From assembly GCA_015680685.1 (NCBI GenBank), contig MNCI01030970.1, positions 190,987 to 254,986 of the forward strand: 64,000 bases of DNA, in the 5' to 3' direction. The translations under genes and the position numbers were made by a program. The stretch's first letter is position 1. Each line of letters starts with the position of its first letter. Below the pieces are notes generated by a model that worked only from the letters and a program-made list of their open reading frames with translations, was not told the DNA's origin and made no database searches. This stretch comes from Gnetum montanum. Taxonomy: Eukaryota > Streptophyta > Gnetopsida > Gnetales > Gnetaceae. Of the stretch, positions 1 through 11,670 are shown piece after piece.

Positions 1-600
1 TTACTGGGTTACCAAGTGTTACACACATGCTCAAAGTGATCGTACTATGTGTGCTTACTTATAAAAGTTGTAGGGTGAGAGAGAATCATTAATTAACTAA
101 GGAAAGCATTAAGTAACAGTAATTAACATTAATTAATCTATTCTAAATGCTGCAAAGTTATCACAAAGTTCATCTTTATTGTCATACACAAGGTGTGCTT
201 AGGTACATAATGCTCGAATAAAGATTCATTCACTTTATGACTCCTACTACGGGCACGCAAAAATAATTCTAAGTCTAAGAGGAAGAACAGGCAAGAGTTT
301 GGGTAAGGAACTAAGAATAATTATGCAAACCAAGTGTACCCACCTTTTATTTATAAGCAACAAGGTAGGCCATAATATTGCGTACGTGATATTGCATGGA
401 AGGCCATGATATCACGTACATGATATAGAAAAAGCGATATCGTGGTTCATCATACATCCACAACTAAATAAAAACTTATCCTCGGGTTCCTTAAAAAATA
501 TTGGGAAGGTATGGGATTAATGACTAAATGAGAACTGACAGTGATAGGGAATAACAAACTCAAAGTGCCCAATGAACATATTGACAAAAATATTACAACA
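1..600 (-). repeat. LTR-A, 3' LTR of the minus-strand element (cut by window edge)
   Basis: Matches 10208-10616 over most of its length (shared start ttactgggttaccaagtgtt). On the minus strand a TATA box (345-355), an upstream block of gatat/gtacgtgatat repeats (365-440) and the poly(A) stem atctttatt/aataaagat (172-180, 217-225) can be read. The inner end is placed near 596-600 from the terminal acaaca, by comparison with other LTRs here. Confidence 0.75.
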
Positions 601-1689
601 TTGGTGTTCATGCTCTTTGTCGCTAACACTATTCATGGATGACATCCAGACCTTCACTTGATAGCTTGAAGAGAAAGAGGGAGAAAAAAATGAGGTGTGT
701 TGCTGCCAATAGCTTGAAGAGAAAGAGGGAGACTTGTTCCTAACGTAAACATTCTAGCTCCAATCCATCCCAAGTGCTTCCTCCTATTCTAGACCATAGT
801 TCATGTAATCGCCATTTGCACACCAACATAGTTAGGAATGAGCAAGGATGAGTAAGCCATAATGCAATTGACACCTTGCATCGATGTAAAGCGCATTAGC
901 TAGGTTGTGGTTATGGCAGAAACTGGGTTAGAGGTTTATTACTAATAACTATCCAAGGCATAGGGGTTAGACAAGTAGTAGAATAGAGAAATTAAAAAAT
1001 TTGTGCCAAGGCCCCCATGACTAAGAGTAAACCTCCAATAGCAATAAGATGGAAAAAAATAAGGAACAAGAAAGATGAGAAAAATAACAACGACAACACC
1101 AATAAAGTGGATGTTAAAGATGGGGATGAAACGAGAAATGGTTGATTGTAGAGAATGTTTAAGGAAAAGAACTTAACAATTGCACAAAAAAGGAATGCCA
1201 GTGGGTCCTCCCCACAGCAGGCTCATGCCCTTTATGCCTGTTGACACATTTTGGCCACTTCATGGAACAGGAATTTGCAGATCGAAGGAAGCAATCAAGG
1301 GTCTGCGTATTCATGTAGTAGCAGGTCTGGTCTGTGTGCTAGGTTGTCGCAGATTTTTGTGGGTTTGATTTGTGGAATTCTGGAAATTATCTTTGGATTA
1401 TGCGTTATCTAAGAGTCATCATCACAAGGAGAAGGTGGAGCAACCATGGCAACCATGTACAAAAAACTGCAGAACAAAAAAAAGAGGTAAAAGAGATAAG
1501 GTAAACCAGGAAAAGAGCGTGAGCGAGTGTGCGAGAGTGGGCAAAATGGATGGGGGAATGGATACTGAATGTGCTGCGCATGCAAATACTAATGTCATTA
1601 TCACTAGATAAGGCTGCCGTTGTTATCACTATTACTATTCTTCTTCTGAACTGCTCCCACCATGACAGGAAGATCAAACAAGTAACGGT
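601..1689. other. Non-coding stretch inside the element (3' side)
   Basis: No gene is visible. A direct repeat with core gcttgaagagaaagaggga occurs twice, near 664 and 712. Short open frames at 1180-1680 overlap on both strands and have no recognisable protein features. Confidence 0.4.
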
Positions 1690-2301
1690 GCCTCAGTTAT
1701 GGCTCTGCAAATTGCACAACCTGCCTTAGCTCATACTTCCTCCAAAATTCTCTCTCTCTCTCCTCGTCAATCTTTCTCTCTCTCTCTCTTTCTCTATACT
1801 ACTAAGACGATGCCTCAGCTGCAACAATTCATTCAGAAGAAACAAGGAAATGATCAGAAACAACAACGCAACAGTGGCGAATGTGTTGATCAGTTGCTTG
1901 CTATGGACCACCATGGCGGCCATGGCGGTGCTGATGTCGTTACGCAGGATGCCGTCAATGCCGGGGCTGCTGCTCTCCATGCGCTGGATTCCCCCCCCCC
2001 AACAAACAACATTCCTCCTGTTGCGCCAACAATTTCGGCAGCTCCTTCTCCTCAGCGAGAAGAAGATGAGCCAGCTTCAGCTTGGGAAGGATTTTTGCGT
2101 CGGATGGACGTGCATGGTGACGACGAGCGCAGCGTGATATTCACTGTTGTGAACGTGACTTGGGCCCAGCGTGATATTTCCATCGAATCTTGCTCTATTT
2201 CTAGTTTTCTTGTGGAACTATCTCTTTCTCTAGGGAAAATTAGGAGTAGATTGCGGAGTTGTGCTCAAATGTTTTTACAAAATTTTATTTGTTACAAGTA
2301 G
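1690..2301 (+). CDS. Unidentified GC-rich ORF behind a CT-rich leader; possible captured host exon
   Basis: A CT microsatellite (about 1740-1797) is followed by an ATG at 1810 and an open frame to 2301, about 163 codons. The protein would have a Gln/Asn-rich start, His/Gly and Ala-rich stretches (HHGGHGG, AGAAALHAL), a Pro/Ser-rich middle and an acidic patch (REEDEPASAWEGF). A C run interrupts it at about 1990. A CT-rich leader before an ATG is common in plant genes, and the block is much richer in GC than its surroundings, so capture of a host 5' exon by the retroelement is possible. Other frames are also open here, so coding is not certain. I do not recognise the product. Confidence 0.3.
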   Translation, partial: ASVMALQIAQPALAHTSSKILSLSPRQSFSLSLFLYTTKTMPQLQQFIQKKQGNDQKQQRNSGECVDQLLAMDHHGGHGGADVVTQDAVNAGAAALHALDSPPPTNNIPPVAPTISAAPSPQREEDEPASAWEGFLRRMDVHGDDERSVIFTVVNVTWAQRDISIESCSISSFLVELSLSLGKIRSRLRSCAQMFLQNFICYK

Positions 2302-2386
2302 GTATTATAAGAACCGCGTAGACTAGGCAGTTGAACAAAATAGGAAATTTTCAACAACTCACAGTATTTGGCAAAGTTGGCTGAAT

Positions 2387-2473
2387 NNNNNNNNNNNNNN
2401 NNNNNNNNNNNNNNNNNNNNNNNNNNNNNNNNNNNNNNNNNNNNNNNNNNNNNNNNNNNNNNNNNNNNNNNNN
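2387..2473. other. Assembly gap (87 N)
   Basis: A run of 87 N. The sequence on either side is non-coding, so the gap does not break a recognised gene. Confidence 0.99.
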
Positions 2474-3517
2474 CAATGCATTAACCAAGATATGGACTAA
2501 TCATAAAATCAGCAATGAGGTGGAAAATGGAAAGAAAGATGGAGATTAGAAATGGAATGAAATCCCAAAAGCAAAGTTGTGTAAAGTCCCTTGTGTATGT
2601 CATGGTTAATGTAACTAAGTATAACTCATTCCAAATCCAGACTCAAACCAACCATACTCAGTGCCCTCGCATCAATACACTTGGCCAATCCATCCTCTTA
2701 AAGCAACAAGAATGCCTCCACAAAGAGTCACCACCATCTCAAGGAGAGCGAGATGAAGAAGCAAGAAGCAAGAAAGGGCCTTAGTTAGAGGGAACCTTCA
2801 GGCATGGGTAACATGTCTTTCCAATGCCATAACTAGTGCTCATAGCCCATATTAATTTATTATGTCTAAGGGGTGTGCTTTGAATTTACACTTTTTTTTT
2901 CTTTTTTTTTCTTTTTTTTTTTTTTTTGCATGAGAACCACACCATGAAAACACTTATTTTTATTCACTTAGCTTCCTAATATTTGATCAATGGAAAAATG
3001 ATGAAAAACCCAAGAAAAATTCATCCAAGGACCCAAGAGAATGGCTAGCACAAATGCATCAAATCCTCTTTAAGTCACACCCTTTTCAACCATTAAGTCC
3101 TTCATTTAGTTTAAAAAATACCAAGCCACCAATTTATTAAGAAGTTGATTAGAAAAAGGGACTGTATAGTTCCAAGCCAAGGGAAACCACATAGTTGAAT
3201 GGATGAATGGACGACATGGACTCATTGCCTGTTTTATCAAAAGAACCATATCATAATATCAACATCATAATTTAGAGGTAAAAATCAAACATTAGCAATC
3301 AATAGTATATAATTCAATCCACCATTGGGAGCACTTATTGTATGATGAATGAAAGCAAATCAACCAAACAAAGAAATAGTAAAAATGTGAGCGATGGTTT
3401 AAAACAAAAATAAGAAAGATTAAAGAAATGTGTAAAAAAAATACAAAAAGGGCTGAGGGCCTAAAATGGTTGGCATAGATGGCCATCTTCCCCATGACTG
3501 AGTTGGAAGGAGGAGAT
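2474..3517. other. Non-coding 3' region of the element with poly(T) tract
   Basis: No gene is seen. A tract of T runs broken by single C lies at about 2890-2928; read on the minus strand it is an A-rich tract downstream of integrase. The rest is AT-rich with frequent stops. Confidence 0.4.
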
Positions 3518-4650
3518 TCAAAATAGCAAGAAAGTTTGTCCACCAACAAATGTAGTATGAGTACTAGCTATTCTAAACTCATGGAAAGGTTTGGTTTGTT
3601 GGACATTGACCAACAGTTTCTTATTTGGGCTCTCAGGTTTGTATATCATCATGTCCCTTGAAGGAAAAGCTGCATGAATGACATAAGGTCCTTCCCACAA
3701 CGTTTGAAATTTGGTACGTTGTGGCACATGTGTGGGATTCCAGTAGAGAACCTTATCTTCCGATTGATATTTAACTTTCCTAATTCTTAGGTCATGACAT
3801 TGTTTATTGAAGGCCTTGTGCAATTCGTTAGATGACAAGGTGGCCAATCAGTTCTCATCTAGTAGGTTAAGGATCATCAACCATTGTTTTTGTGAAAAAT
3901 CGAGGTCAAGGTTGAGGTCACATGCCATGGATAGTGTACGAAGCTCGGTTTGAATGGGAAACACTAACTCATAGGGAGAGTAGCCTATATGGAGTTTCCA
4001 TGTGGAGCAGTATGCCCAAAGAGCATCATTCAGTTTAGTGCTCTATTCTTGCCTAAACCTGCTAATGGTTCTTATTAATATCTTGGTAATCTCCCTGTTG
4101 GTAACTTTAGCTTGATCATTCACTTGGGGGTGATATGATGTAGTCAGTTTATGTTCAACCCCTAAGCAGTGCATTAATTTTTGAAAAGTTGCACCTGTGA
4201 AGTATGTACCATTGTCTGAACTAAGTGCACGAGGCACACCAAACCTATTTATGATTTTTTGTTGAAAAAATCATGTAGCTATAGATGATGTACAATCCTT
4301 AACAGCAACTACTTCTACCCATTTTGTAAGGTAATCAATGGTAATAGTAATATAAGCTTTTCCATTGGACATTGGTATAATCAGCCCCATAAAATCAATT
4401 CCCCAAATGTTGAAGGATTCTAAAGGTTGAATCCATTGTTGTGGATCCTCCATTCTAGTAGTCATCCCCCCATCACATTAATAGTGCTCACAAGGTTGGA
4501 CAAAATAATGGGTGTCCTAAAATAATGTAGGCCAATAATATCTTGCAAGCAAGATCCTAATGGCTATTCGTCTCCTGGCGTAATGAACCCCACAAGGACC
4601 CTCATGAGTGTCTTGGAGAACTAGTAGTTGATCTACATTGGAACACACCA
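3518..4650 (-). pseudogene. Integrase remnant of the minus-strand element
   Basis: Three readable pieces follow one another on the minus strand. 4465-4271 holds the start of the core (FNIWGIDFMGL and a WVEVVAVKD stretch, first catalytic Asp in GIDFMG). 4237-4043 holds the second Asp (SSDNGTYF) and the helix with HPQVNDQAKVTN, where the catalytic Glu of the D,D-35-E triad reads as Lys. 3847-3518 holds the C-terminal part (KFQTLWEGPYVI), typical of plant gypsy integrases. Stops and frameshifts separate the pieces. Integrase normally inserts the cDNA into host DNA; this copy cannot be active. Confidence 0.8.
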
Positions 4651-6260
4651 TCGTACGAAGCCATCAGGACATACTTTGTAAAGTTGCCTATTGATTTCCA
4701 TAAAATATTTGGCTCGATGAAAAAACTATTATTTCTTTTTAGCATCAAACCCTTATCATGTTTGTTGTGTAAGGAGATAGGTGAAAATACTACTATAGCA
4801 GTTTGTCTCCATGGTTAATTGATTATTCACTACACCTACAAAGAAGATTTTATCTGGGAAATAATTAGAAATTGGATACTCATCCTCTTTGTTGTCCCAT
4901 CACACCCGAGATAAATGATCAGCAACTACATTCTTAGTGCCTTTACGATCGATCATCATAAGATCAAACTCTTGTATAATTACAAGTCATCATATGATGC
5001 GAGGGCTTACCATTGGTTTATTCATTAGGAACCTTATTGCACTATGATCTGTGTGTATGAATACCTTATAGCCCAAGACATAGTGCCTAAATTTTTCTAG
5101 TGAAAACACTACAGCCATTCATTCTTTCTCTATTGTAGTGTGGTTAAGTTGTGCACCAACGATACTTCTAATTGCATAGTGGATGTAATAAGGACATTTT
5201 TTATCATCTAATTGTGTAAGTACAGCTCCTAAAGCATAGTTGGATGCATTAGTCATTATGTGGAATGGCCTAAACTAGTTATGAGCTTGTTGCATAGGTG
5301 TTTCTACTAGCTTCTATTTTAAAGTTTGGAAAGATAGTTCGCATTCCCTGGTCCATTTGAAAGGTACGTCCTTTCTTGTTAGTTCAACCAATGGTTTTTC
5401 AACCTTTGAAAAGTTCATAGTAAACCTTCTATAGTAACCAGTGTATCCAAGGAATGACCAAATATCTTTTACAGTTTCTAGTTGATGAGTAATTCCTTGG
5501 ATGACTTTGATCTGTTCGGGATCTACCTCTATCCCTGTTTGTGAAATTGTATGCCCTAGTACGACACCTTCTTGGACCCTCAAATGCCTTTTCTACCAAT
5601 TAAGCCTTAAATTGGTTTCTACACATCATTTTAATACTTTCTCTAACTGATCCAAGGCTTTATCAAAGTTTTCTCTGTAGATGGAGAAGTCATCCATGAA
5701 GACCTCCACACCTTTTCCTATCTACTGCTGGAATATTCTTAGAACTAATCATTGAAATGTTGCAGGGGCATTACACAAGCCAAACGACATCTATTTATAT
5801 GTAAATGTTCCCCAAGGACTGGTGAATGTAGTCTTGGGTTGGTCTTCTAGGGCTATTTGTATTTGGTTGTACCCACTGTACCCATCCAAAAAGCTATAGT
5901 AGTAATGCCCTGCAATGGTGTCTAAGACTTGGTCAATGAATGGCAATGGAAAGTCATCCTTGAATGTTGCTATGTTTAGTAGCCTAAAATATCTGCACAC
6001 ATCCATTTTCCTCCCTTTTCGGGCACTATAACTAAGGGGCTAACCCATTCACTATCAGCAATGGGGTAGATGGACCCAGCTTTTAGAAGCTGTTCAATTT
6101 CCTCCTTAACTACTTGCTTCAGCTTTAGGTTCAATCACCTCTACGATTTTCTTCAAGGCTTTATGGAGGGGTCAATGTAAATTCTATGTTGGCATATCCT
6201 AGGATCTATTTTAGTTAATTTAGGATATGACCAAGCCAAGGATTTCAACCATTTATTTAT
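4651..6260 (-). pseudogene. Reverse transcriptase / RNase H remnant
   Basis: On the minus strand, 6006-5791 reads a clear RT block (FPLPFIDQVLD, FLDGYSGYNQ, PWGTFTYK). The catalytic loop follows at about 5715-5681 as VFMDDFSIY, so the two active Asp are intact. 5583-5314 continues with VVLGHTISQTGIEVDPEQIK, FLGYTGYYRRF and KWTRECELSF, the RT connection leading into RNase H. RNase H is scattered over 5300-4650 with many stops. The domain order and wording match the Athila-type RT at 38.2 kb on the plus strand. Confidence 0.85.
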
Positions 6261-6569
6261 CACTTTCAGCAGTCTTTCTTTTTGTTGAGGAGAAAACTTC
6301 GCATTAATAATTACCTATTTTTCATTTTTAAGAAACATGTATTCCATATCGGTGGGCAATGGTTTTAGCTCAAGGGGCTCTTGCTTAAACTTATCAGGGA
6401 TTTCAAACTTCCCCCAGTTGATATTTTCAAGTTTAAGACTTGGACATTGGTGATGGACTTCCTCTAGTGTGTCTATGCTATCGATGTAAGTGCATGTCAA
6501 ACCCTCAGTTGGTTCCATCCATATAGTTGAACTACTCTCTTGATCAACTATCAGTCATTGGATGCCTTC

Positions 6570-7304
6570 CTATCTTGTGGCTATTTCATATAGGCATCTT
6601 TTTATATCAGTCACTTGTGCACACTGATTGCATGCAAGCAATGTTAAACATTGGACAAACCATGACTTCTGCACACAATTACACCTTGTCTCATTGTATG
6701 AGATGCATGGAACTTTCTTCTTCTCAATCTTTCCAAATTTATTTTCCTTTGATATTTCCAAGGAAAGATCATGGATTCCTAGGCACACATCAATTATGCT
6801 TAGCCATGTTCTTCCCATTATGATTGGGAAGTCCCCCTTACTGTTGTTCACTTGAATCACTAGGAAGTCAACTAGATATGACCATCCATAAATAGTGGTG
6901 ATAATGTCCTCCACTAGTCCTAACGGGACAGTGATGGACTGGTCAGCCAACTCTAAATGAATGTTACTCTTTTTTAGTAGAGGCAAGTTCTAGGCCTTGT
7001 ACATTTCTTGAGAAATTAAGTTGACACTAGAACTTGAATTCAAAAGAGCTTTGCACAGCTCACTTCTAGCAATTTGTAGATATATTTGAGGAATCTGAGG
7101 ATCAAATAATTTCCTAGGAAGATTTCCAACTTTTATCCAATCGATGATGACATGAGTTAACATGACCGTATGCATTGAGCACGGTTTTTGGGTTGAAGGG
7201 AGCTCCGAAGCTTCAAGTGATAGTGAAGTGGTTAAAGAATGAGCTGCTTGTGGTTGAAAGGGATTAGTTGGACTGTTGGTTCTAAAGAAAGCTCTTTTCT
7301 TCAT
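6570..7304 (-). pseudogene. Retropepsin-like protease remnant
   Basis: Two minus-strand frames, 7304-6990 and 6986-6570, are split by one stop. The first ends in NSSSSVNLISQEMYKA, the region of the active-site loop, where the usual D-T/S-G is lost. The second has a PLGLVEDI segment and FPIIMGRTWL, the conserved flap-to-ILGR region of plant gypsy proteases. The same order appears at 37.3 kb. The enzyme would cut the Gag-Pol polyprotein. Confidence 0.75.
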
Positions 7305-7699
7305 GCAATTGTCAGAACCAACAATAGGTTGAGGGTTAACAACCCTTGTGGCATTACATTGCTACAGCTAGGTAAGGAGTTCACCCTACATAGTTGGAGT
7401 AAGTGGTAATGGAGTTAAGGGTGGAAGAGGTGCAGCTGAATGAGAAGGATGGTATATTTGTGGAACATCAGCCTTAGGAGAAGGAGTTCTATAATACTCA
7501 CAAGCTTGGTAGTGACGTTGAGGAGTAACGTGACTAGTAGACTTACATGGAGAGATTGGCTACTGCATGTAATATCCATACGGGTCAGGTTGCCAACAAA
7601 GATACTATTGCCTTGGTGGTGGCATTCCCCATGATTGTGGGTACTACCATTGTTGATACTGCTTGATCAATTGTGTGGAGTTCCACTTGGATAATACAT

Positions 7700-9300
7700 T
7701 AAGGGTTTGTGGAACTGTCTTGAGTTACCTTGAGAATAAGGTAAACTTCATGGTATTTTCCTTTTGTTTAATTATGGGTTGAGTGCATATACCCAAAACT
7801 CCTAAAAAAGTGAGATTATAGGGCAACATCCCTTAGGATGTTCGTATTGTCATATCTCGCATCCACTATCATTATCTGTATCTAAATTCACAACCTCCTC
7901 GATGATGGAAACTTTTCCCTTATCCTTGTTATGTGCATGTTCAGTTTTTCTCTTTTTTCTTTTTTCGCGATCACTACCTTGCTCTCTAGACTCCTCTACT
8001 ATTTTAAGAACTATTTGAAATCTATCATCTAGGGAATTCCACATTTGTTCTACCTTTGCCGATACTTCTAATGCTAATTTTTGGATAGACAAGGTTTTAC
8101 TATTCACCATCTCTTCGAATGGTGACTCTTCTTCATCCTCACAGAATCTTACTCCCCACTTTTGGAGGAAAGGATCTCTATTATATTCCTCTACACTCTC
8201 TCTTTTCCTTAGCTCACCTTCTTCTTTAGCAACTTTCTTCAATAATATTTAAACTTGATGGGTCCTAAGCTCAGATAGCCTCCCTTGGGCATACGTCCCA
8301 AGGGTTCTTCACATTTCATGCCTAAGCCCATCTACGAGATGGCATAGTTGATCCCTCTGCAAATAACCATGGCCAAGACAATGATGTAACAGTGCATAAT
8401 AGTAGTCTATGGTAGCATCTAAGGGTTCATGGCCTTCTTGTTTCCATCCTTGGATTTCCTTTCGTAGGTTGGACACTCAGGAGTATGTTTGATACTTATC
8501 GTTGAACAATTCTAACATGGTACTCCACCTATAAATGGATTCTGGTTGTAAGGACTAGTACCAACTCTCTGCTTCTTTAACTAGTGTCCATGGGAACAAC
8601 TTAAGTTTTTGCTATTCGCTTTCTATGTTATGTAAGGCACCTGGATCATGAAATGCTTGTAGATGATTTTGAGGATTAGTGTTGTACCCCCCTTCAAATC
8701 ATGGGATGTTGTTCATGTCTAATCTCTTGATCCTACTATCTTGTTGGTGCCTTGTTGGGATTCTAACAACCTCATATATGTCTAGCAAACTTCAAGTAGC
8801 GAGTAGGGGTTCATCATGATCATCCCGTTTATGGTGTCTATGATGCCTATATTGTTCCCTACTCTCCCTTCTTTCACGGTGTGTTTCTCTAAAGGTCCCT
8901 TCTCCCCTTTCTTGATTATGTTGTCTATGACCCCTATTTCACCTACCCTTATCCTCATGATATTTTTTCTTGTGAATGCATCCAGATCTTGAATGAGAGG
9001 GTGAAGGAGACAATGAATTTCAAGAAGAAGGAGGACCATCACCATGTCAATGCCTTCTTCCTTCTCTTTGGTGGTCGCGGGCCTAATCACGGTTACGATT
9101 AGAATGTCCATCTTTGTCATGTGTTCATGTTCATTTTTTAGATCCTTTTTGTCTATCGGTACCAGAATCTGGGTTATGGATAGTTGAGTAAAGATTCTGA
9201 TACACAACCCCTTAACCGAAGTCAATAGGAAAAACATCGTTATGTGGGCAACTGCCTGAGCCAGGTTCACCACCCTCATTTTCACTTAGGACATGTGGGA
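7700..9300 (-). pseudogene. Gag remnant
   Basis: Minus strand, starting near 9300. A retrotransposon-gag block is read at about 8780-8290 through several stops (FPWTLVKEAESWY, ELFNDKYQTYS, then a His-rich CLGHGYLQRDQL). 8242-7850 continues open for 130 codons with a charged, Lys/Glu-rich segment (EEGELRKRESVEEYNRDP). The same wording recurs at 35.7-36.3 kb, confirming a shared family. Most in-frame stops are TAG or TGA at places where the related copy has Gln, Arg or Trp. Gag forms the particle that packages element RNA. Confidence 0.7.
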
Positions 9301-9816
9301 CATTCTACGACAACTTTCCCTTCATGGATTCATGATGTCTCTCCTATTGTAAGTTCCTTTGATGTTGTGCTTTCGTGGGTCGATACTCTCTTGAGTCATG
9401 ATCATGCACAATGTACTCTGCCTATAAGTGTTGCATGCCAATTCATGTGAGATCACGAAGAAACATGCCTGGGACTAAACAATTAGGAGGTAACACTATG
9501 TTACCTTCTAAATCTCACAAACACAATTGTTCATCCTAGTGGAGGATAAAGGTAAATTTTGGTATATACTCGTTGGGATGAATATATACCACATGAAACT
9601 ATTCAGGGACCGGTAGATTATCATGTGTACTACGCCTCTAATTGTTCCTTGTATCAGACCTAGGTGGTGAAACACTTTCGTACAAAGAAGGATACATGAT
9701 TATCTATTCAGTGTGCAATGCATTATTATTTATTATTTTTCTTTAACCAACCCCAAGTGTTCATTCCAATGATGTGAAAGAATTCCTATGTTTTGGTTAC
9801 TGCACAAATAACAACA

Positions 9817-9834
9817 TCCCCAACAATGACACCA
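9817..9834 (-). promoter_or_regulatory. Primer-binding site, tRNA-Asp type, decayed
   Basis: Directly inside the 5' LTR the minus strand reads TGGTGTCATTGTTGGGGA. The complement of the plant tRNA-Asp 3' end, as I know it, is TGGCGCCGTTGCCGGGGA. All mismatches are C-to-T or G-to-A changes. This fixes the direction of the element and supports Athila affiliation. Confidence 0.75.
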
Positions 9835-9835
9835 A

Positions 9836-10616
9836 TGATCAGCAGCGAGGTATCCCTATACTCAACCATATGAATAGGAGTGTCCACACACGATCCGGTC
9901 GAATTCCAAGGACTAAGTGCTTATGCGCCTTTGTGGAACAAGAATTGGTTGATCAATCATTGTCCTCCCAAGCTTACTTGTATGTCACGATTATATGGTT
10001 AAGTAAACTTAACGCATATGATTTTTATATTTTTTTGTGTTTTTATGTCCTACTGCTAATAAGGGAGAAGAGAGATAACTAAGTAACTAATTTAATTTAA
10101 CTACTATTAACTAGGCTTTAACTAATCCTAACACCAATATTCGTTCTCACTTGTTGTAGACATCCTAAACTAGTGCAACACTACTGGGATTACCAAACAC
10201 TAATCATTACTGGGTTACCAAGTGTTACATGCATGCTCGAAGTGATTGTACTGTGTGCTTACTTAGGAGAGTTGTAGGATGAGAGAGAATCATTAATTAA
10301 CTAAGGAAAGCATTAAGTAACAGTAAATAACATTAATTAATCTATTCTGAATGCTGCAAGGTTTATCACAAAGTTCATCTTCATTTCCATACATAAGGTG
10401 TCCTCAGGTACACAATGCTCGAATAAAGATCCATTCACTTTATGACTCTGATTGCAGGCATGCAGAAATAATTCTAACTCTAACAGGGAGCAAAGGCAAG
10501 AGTTTGGGTAAGGGACTAAGACTAACTATGCAAACCAAGTGCGCCTGCCTCTTGTTTATAAGCAACGAGGCAGGCCATGATATCGTGTACGTGATATCAC
10601 ATGGAAAGCCATGATA
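9836..10616 (-). repeat. LTR-A', 5' LTR of the minus-strand element (truncated)
   Basis: Starts tgatcagcagcgagg (TG, terminal end of U5 on the minus strand) beside the primer site, and matches LTR-A from 10208 on. It carries the palindrome gtgatatcac near 10591. Homology stops at ccatgatat, where LTR-B begins, so its outer U3 end is missing. Confidence 0.75.
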
Positions 10617-11670
10617 TGTAATTTTGTAAGGGTGTTTGATTTTGTTCTCTTGAACATCCATTTTTGTAATTATTGTAATTTCATACAACTGGGCACTTAG
10701 AGTCAGTTAGTGAGTTAGTTAGTTTGTGGTTTCATACCTTTCAAATTTTGTAAAGAAGCTTCATCATACTTTTGTTCACTTGATAACAAATTTTCAGTCA
10801 ATTTTGGGAGTATGATGAATCATATGTTGGGTTGTGTCAATGGGCATGCATCGATGCATCTCTGTTAACACATCCTCATTGATGCATGGGTTGATGCATT
10901 GATGCAGTGTTTGTCTTTGCCTATATAAATGCATGTAACCACTACATTTATGGCATCATGGAGTCAGTAGAGTAACTAATTTCTTGCAATTTCATTTTGT
11001 AAGAGTTAGAATATTTTCAAAGTTCCCACATTAGGACATTAAGGATTGTATAGATTCTTATTTGAGCATCAATGTATCTAAACACTTTGACGTGTTGGTA
11101 ATAAAGATGAGGTTCTTGGAACTCATTGCAGCACTTAGAATAGATTAATGTTTACTTTCATGCACTTTATTATTCATGCACTTTCCATTCATTTCTTAAT
11201 TAATGAATATGCTTAGGTAATACACCTAAGTATGACCGCCTCAAGCATACCATTAACATTTGGTAATTCTAGCAGTGTTATCAATTGGTACACCTAGTAG
11301 CCTAACACTCAGTAACCCAGTAGCATCATAACAAGTTTAGGATGTGTACGAAAGGTGGGCTCGAATACTTATGTTAGGAAGTAGACTAAGGCATTAGCTA
11401 GTTAGATTAATTCATAATAAACTACTTCATTTCATGCTTAGGTTATATCTAATAAAATGTAAAAACAATAAAAATCATGTGCCTTGGCTTACACTTGACC
11501 ATATACTTGCACTTACACAAGTGAAGCCAAGAAGATAATGATCATGTTCTTGAGCCACTACCTTGGTTGTTGTGTTTTTAAAGAGCTAAAGTCTATGAAA
11601 TTTTACTTGATTGCTAGTGTAACGCTTGTGATTCGTATGGTTGGGCATAGGGACTACTCGTTGCTTATCA
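10617..11670 (+). repeat. LTR-B, solo or orphan LTR, plus strand
   Basis: Begins tgtaattttg and ends ttgcttatca. It has the family order: tatgatgaatca box (10811), palindrome block (10846-10905), TATATAAAT (10923-10930) and the poly(A) stem (11054-11108). No primer site follows and no matching 5-bp duplication is seen, so it is a remnant. Confidence 0.7.

Larger units (their letters stand above)
1..10616 (-). mobile_element. Athila-like Ty3/gypsy element, minus strand
   Basis: Direct repeats of one LTR lie at the left edge (1-600) and at 9836-10616. Between them, read on the minus strand from right to left, come a primer site, gag, protease, RT, RNase H and integrase, the Ty3/gypsy order with integrase last. 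The RT wording (FPLPFIDQVLD, FLDGYSGYNQ) and the tRNA-Asp-like primer site fit the Athila lineage. Every domain is broken by stops or frameshifts, so the copy is dead. The window cuts the left LTR, and the right LTR stops abruptly at 10616 against another LTR. Lineage is inferred from motifs I know, not from a tree. Confidence 0.8.
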
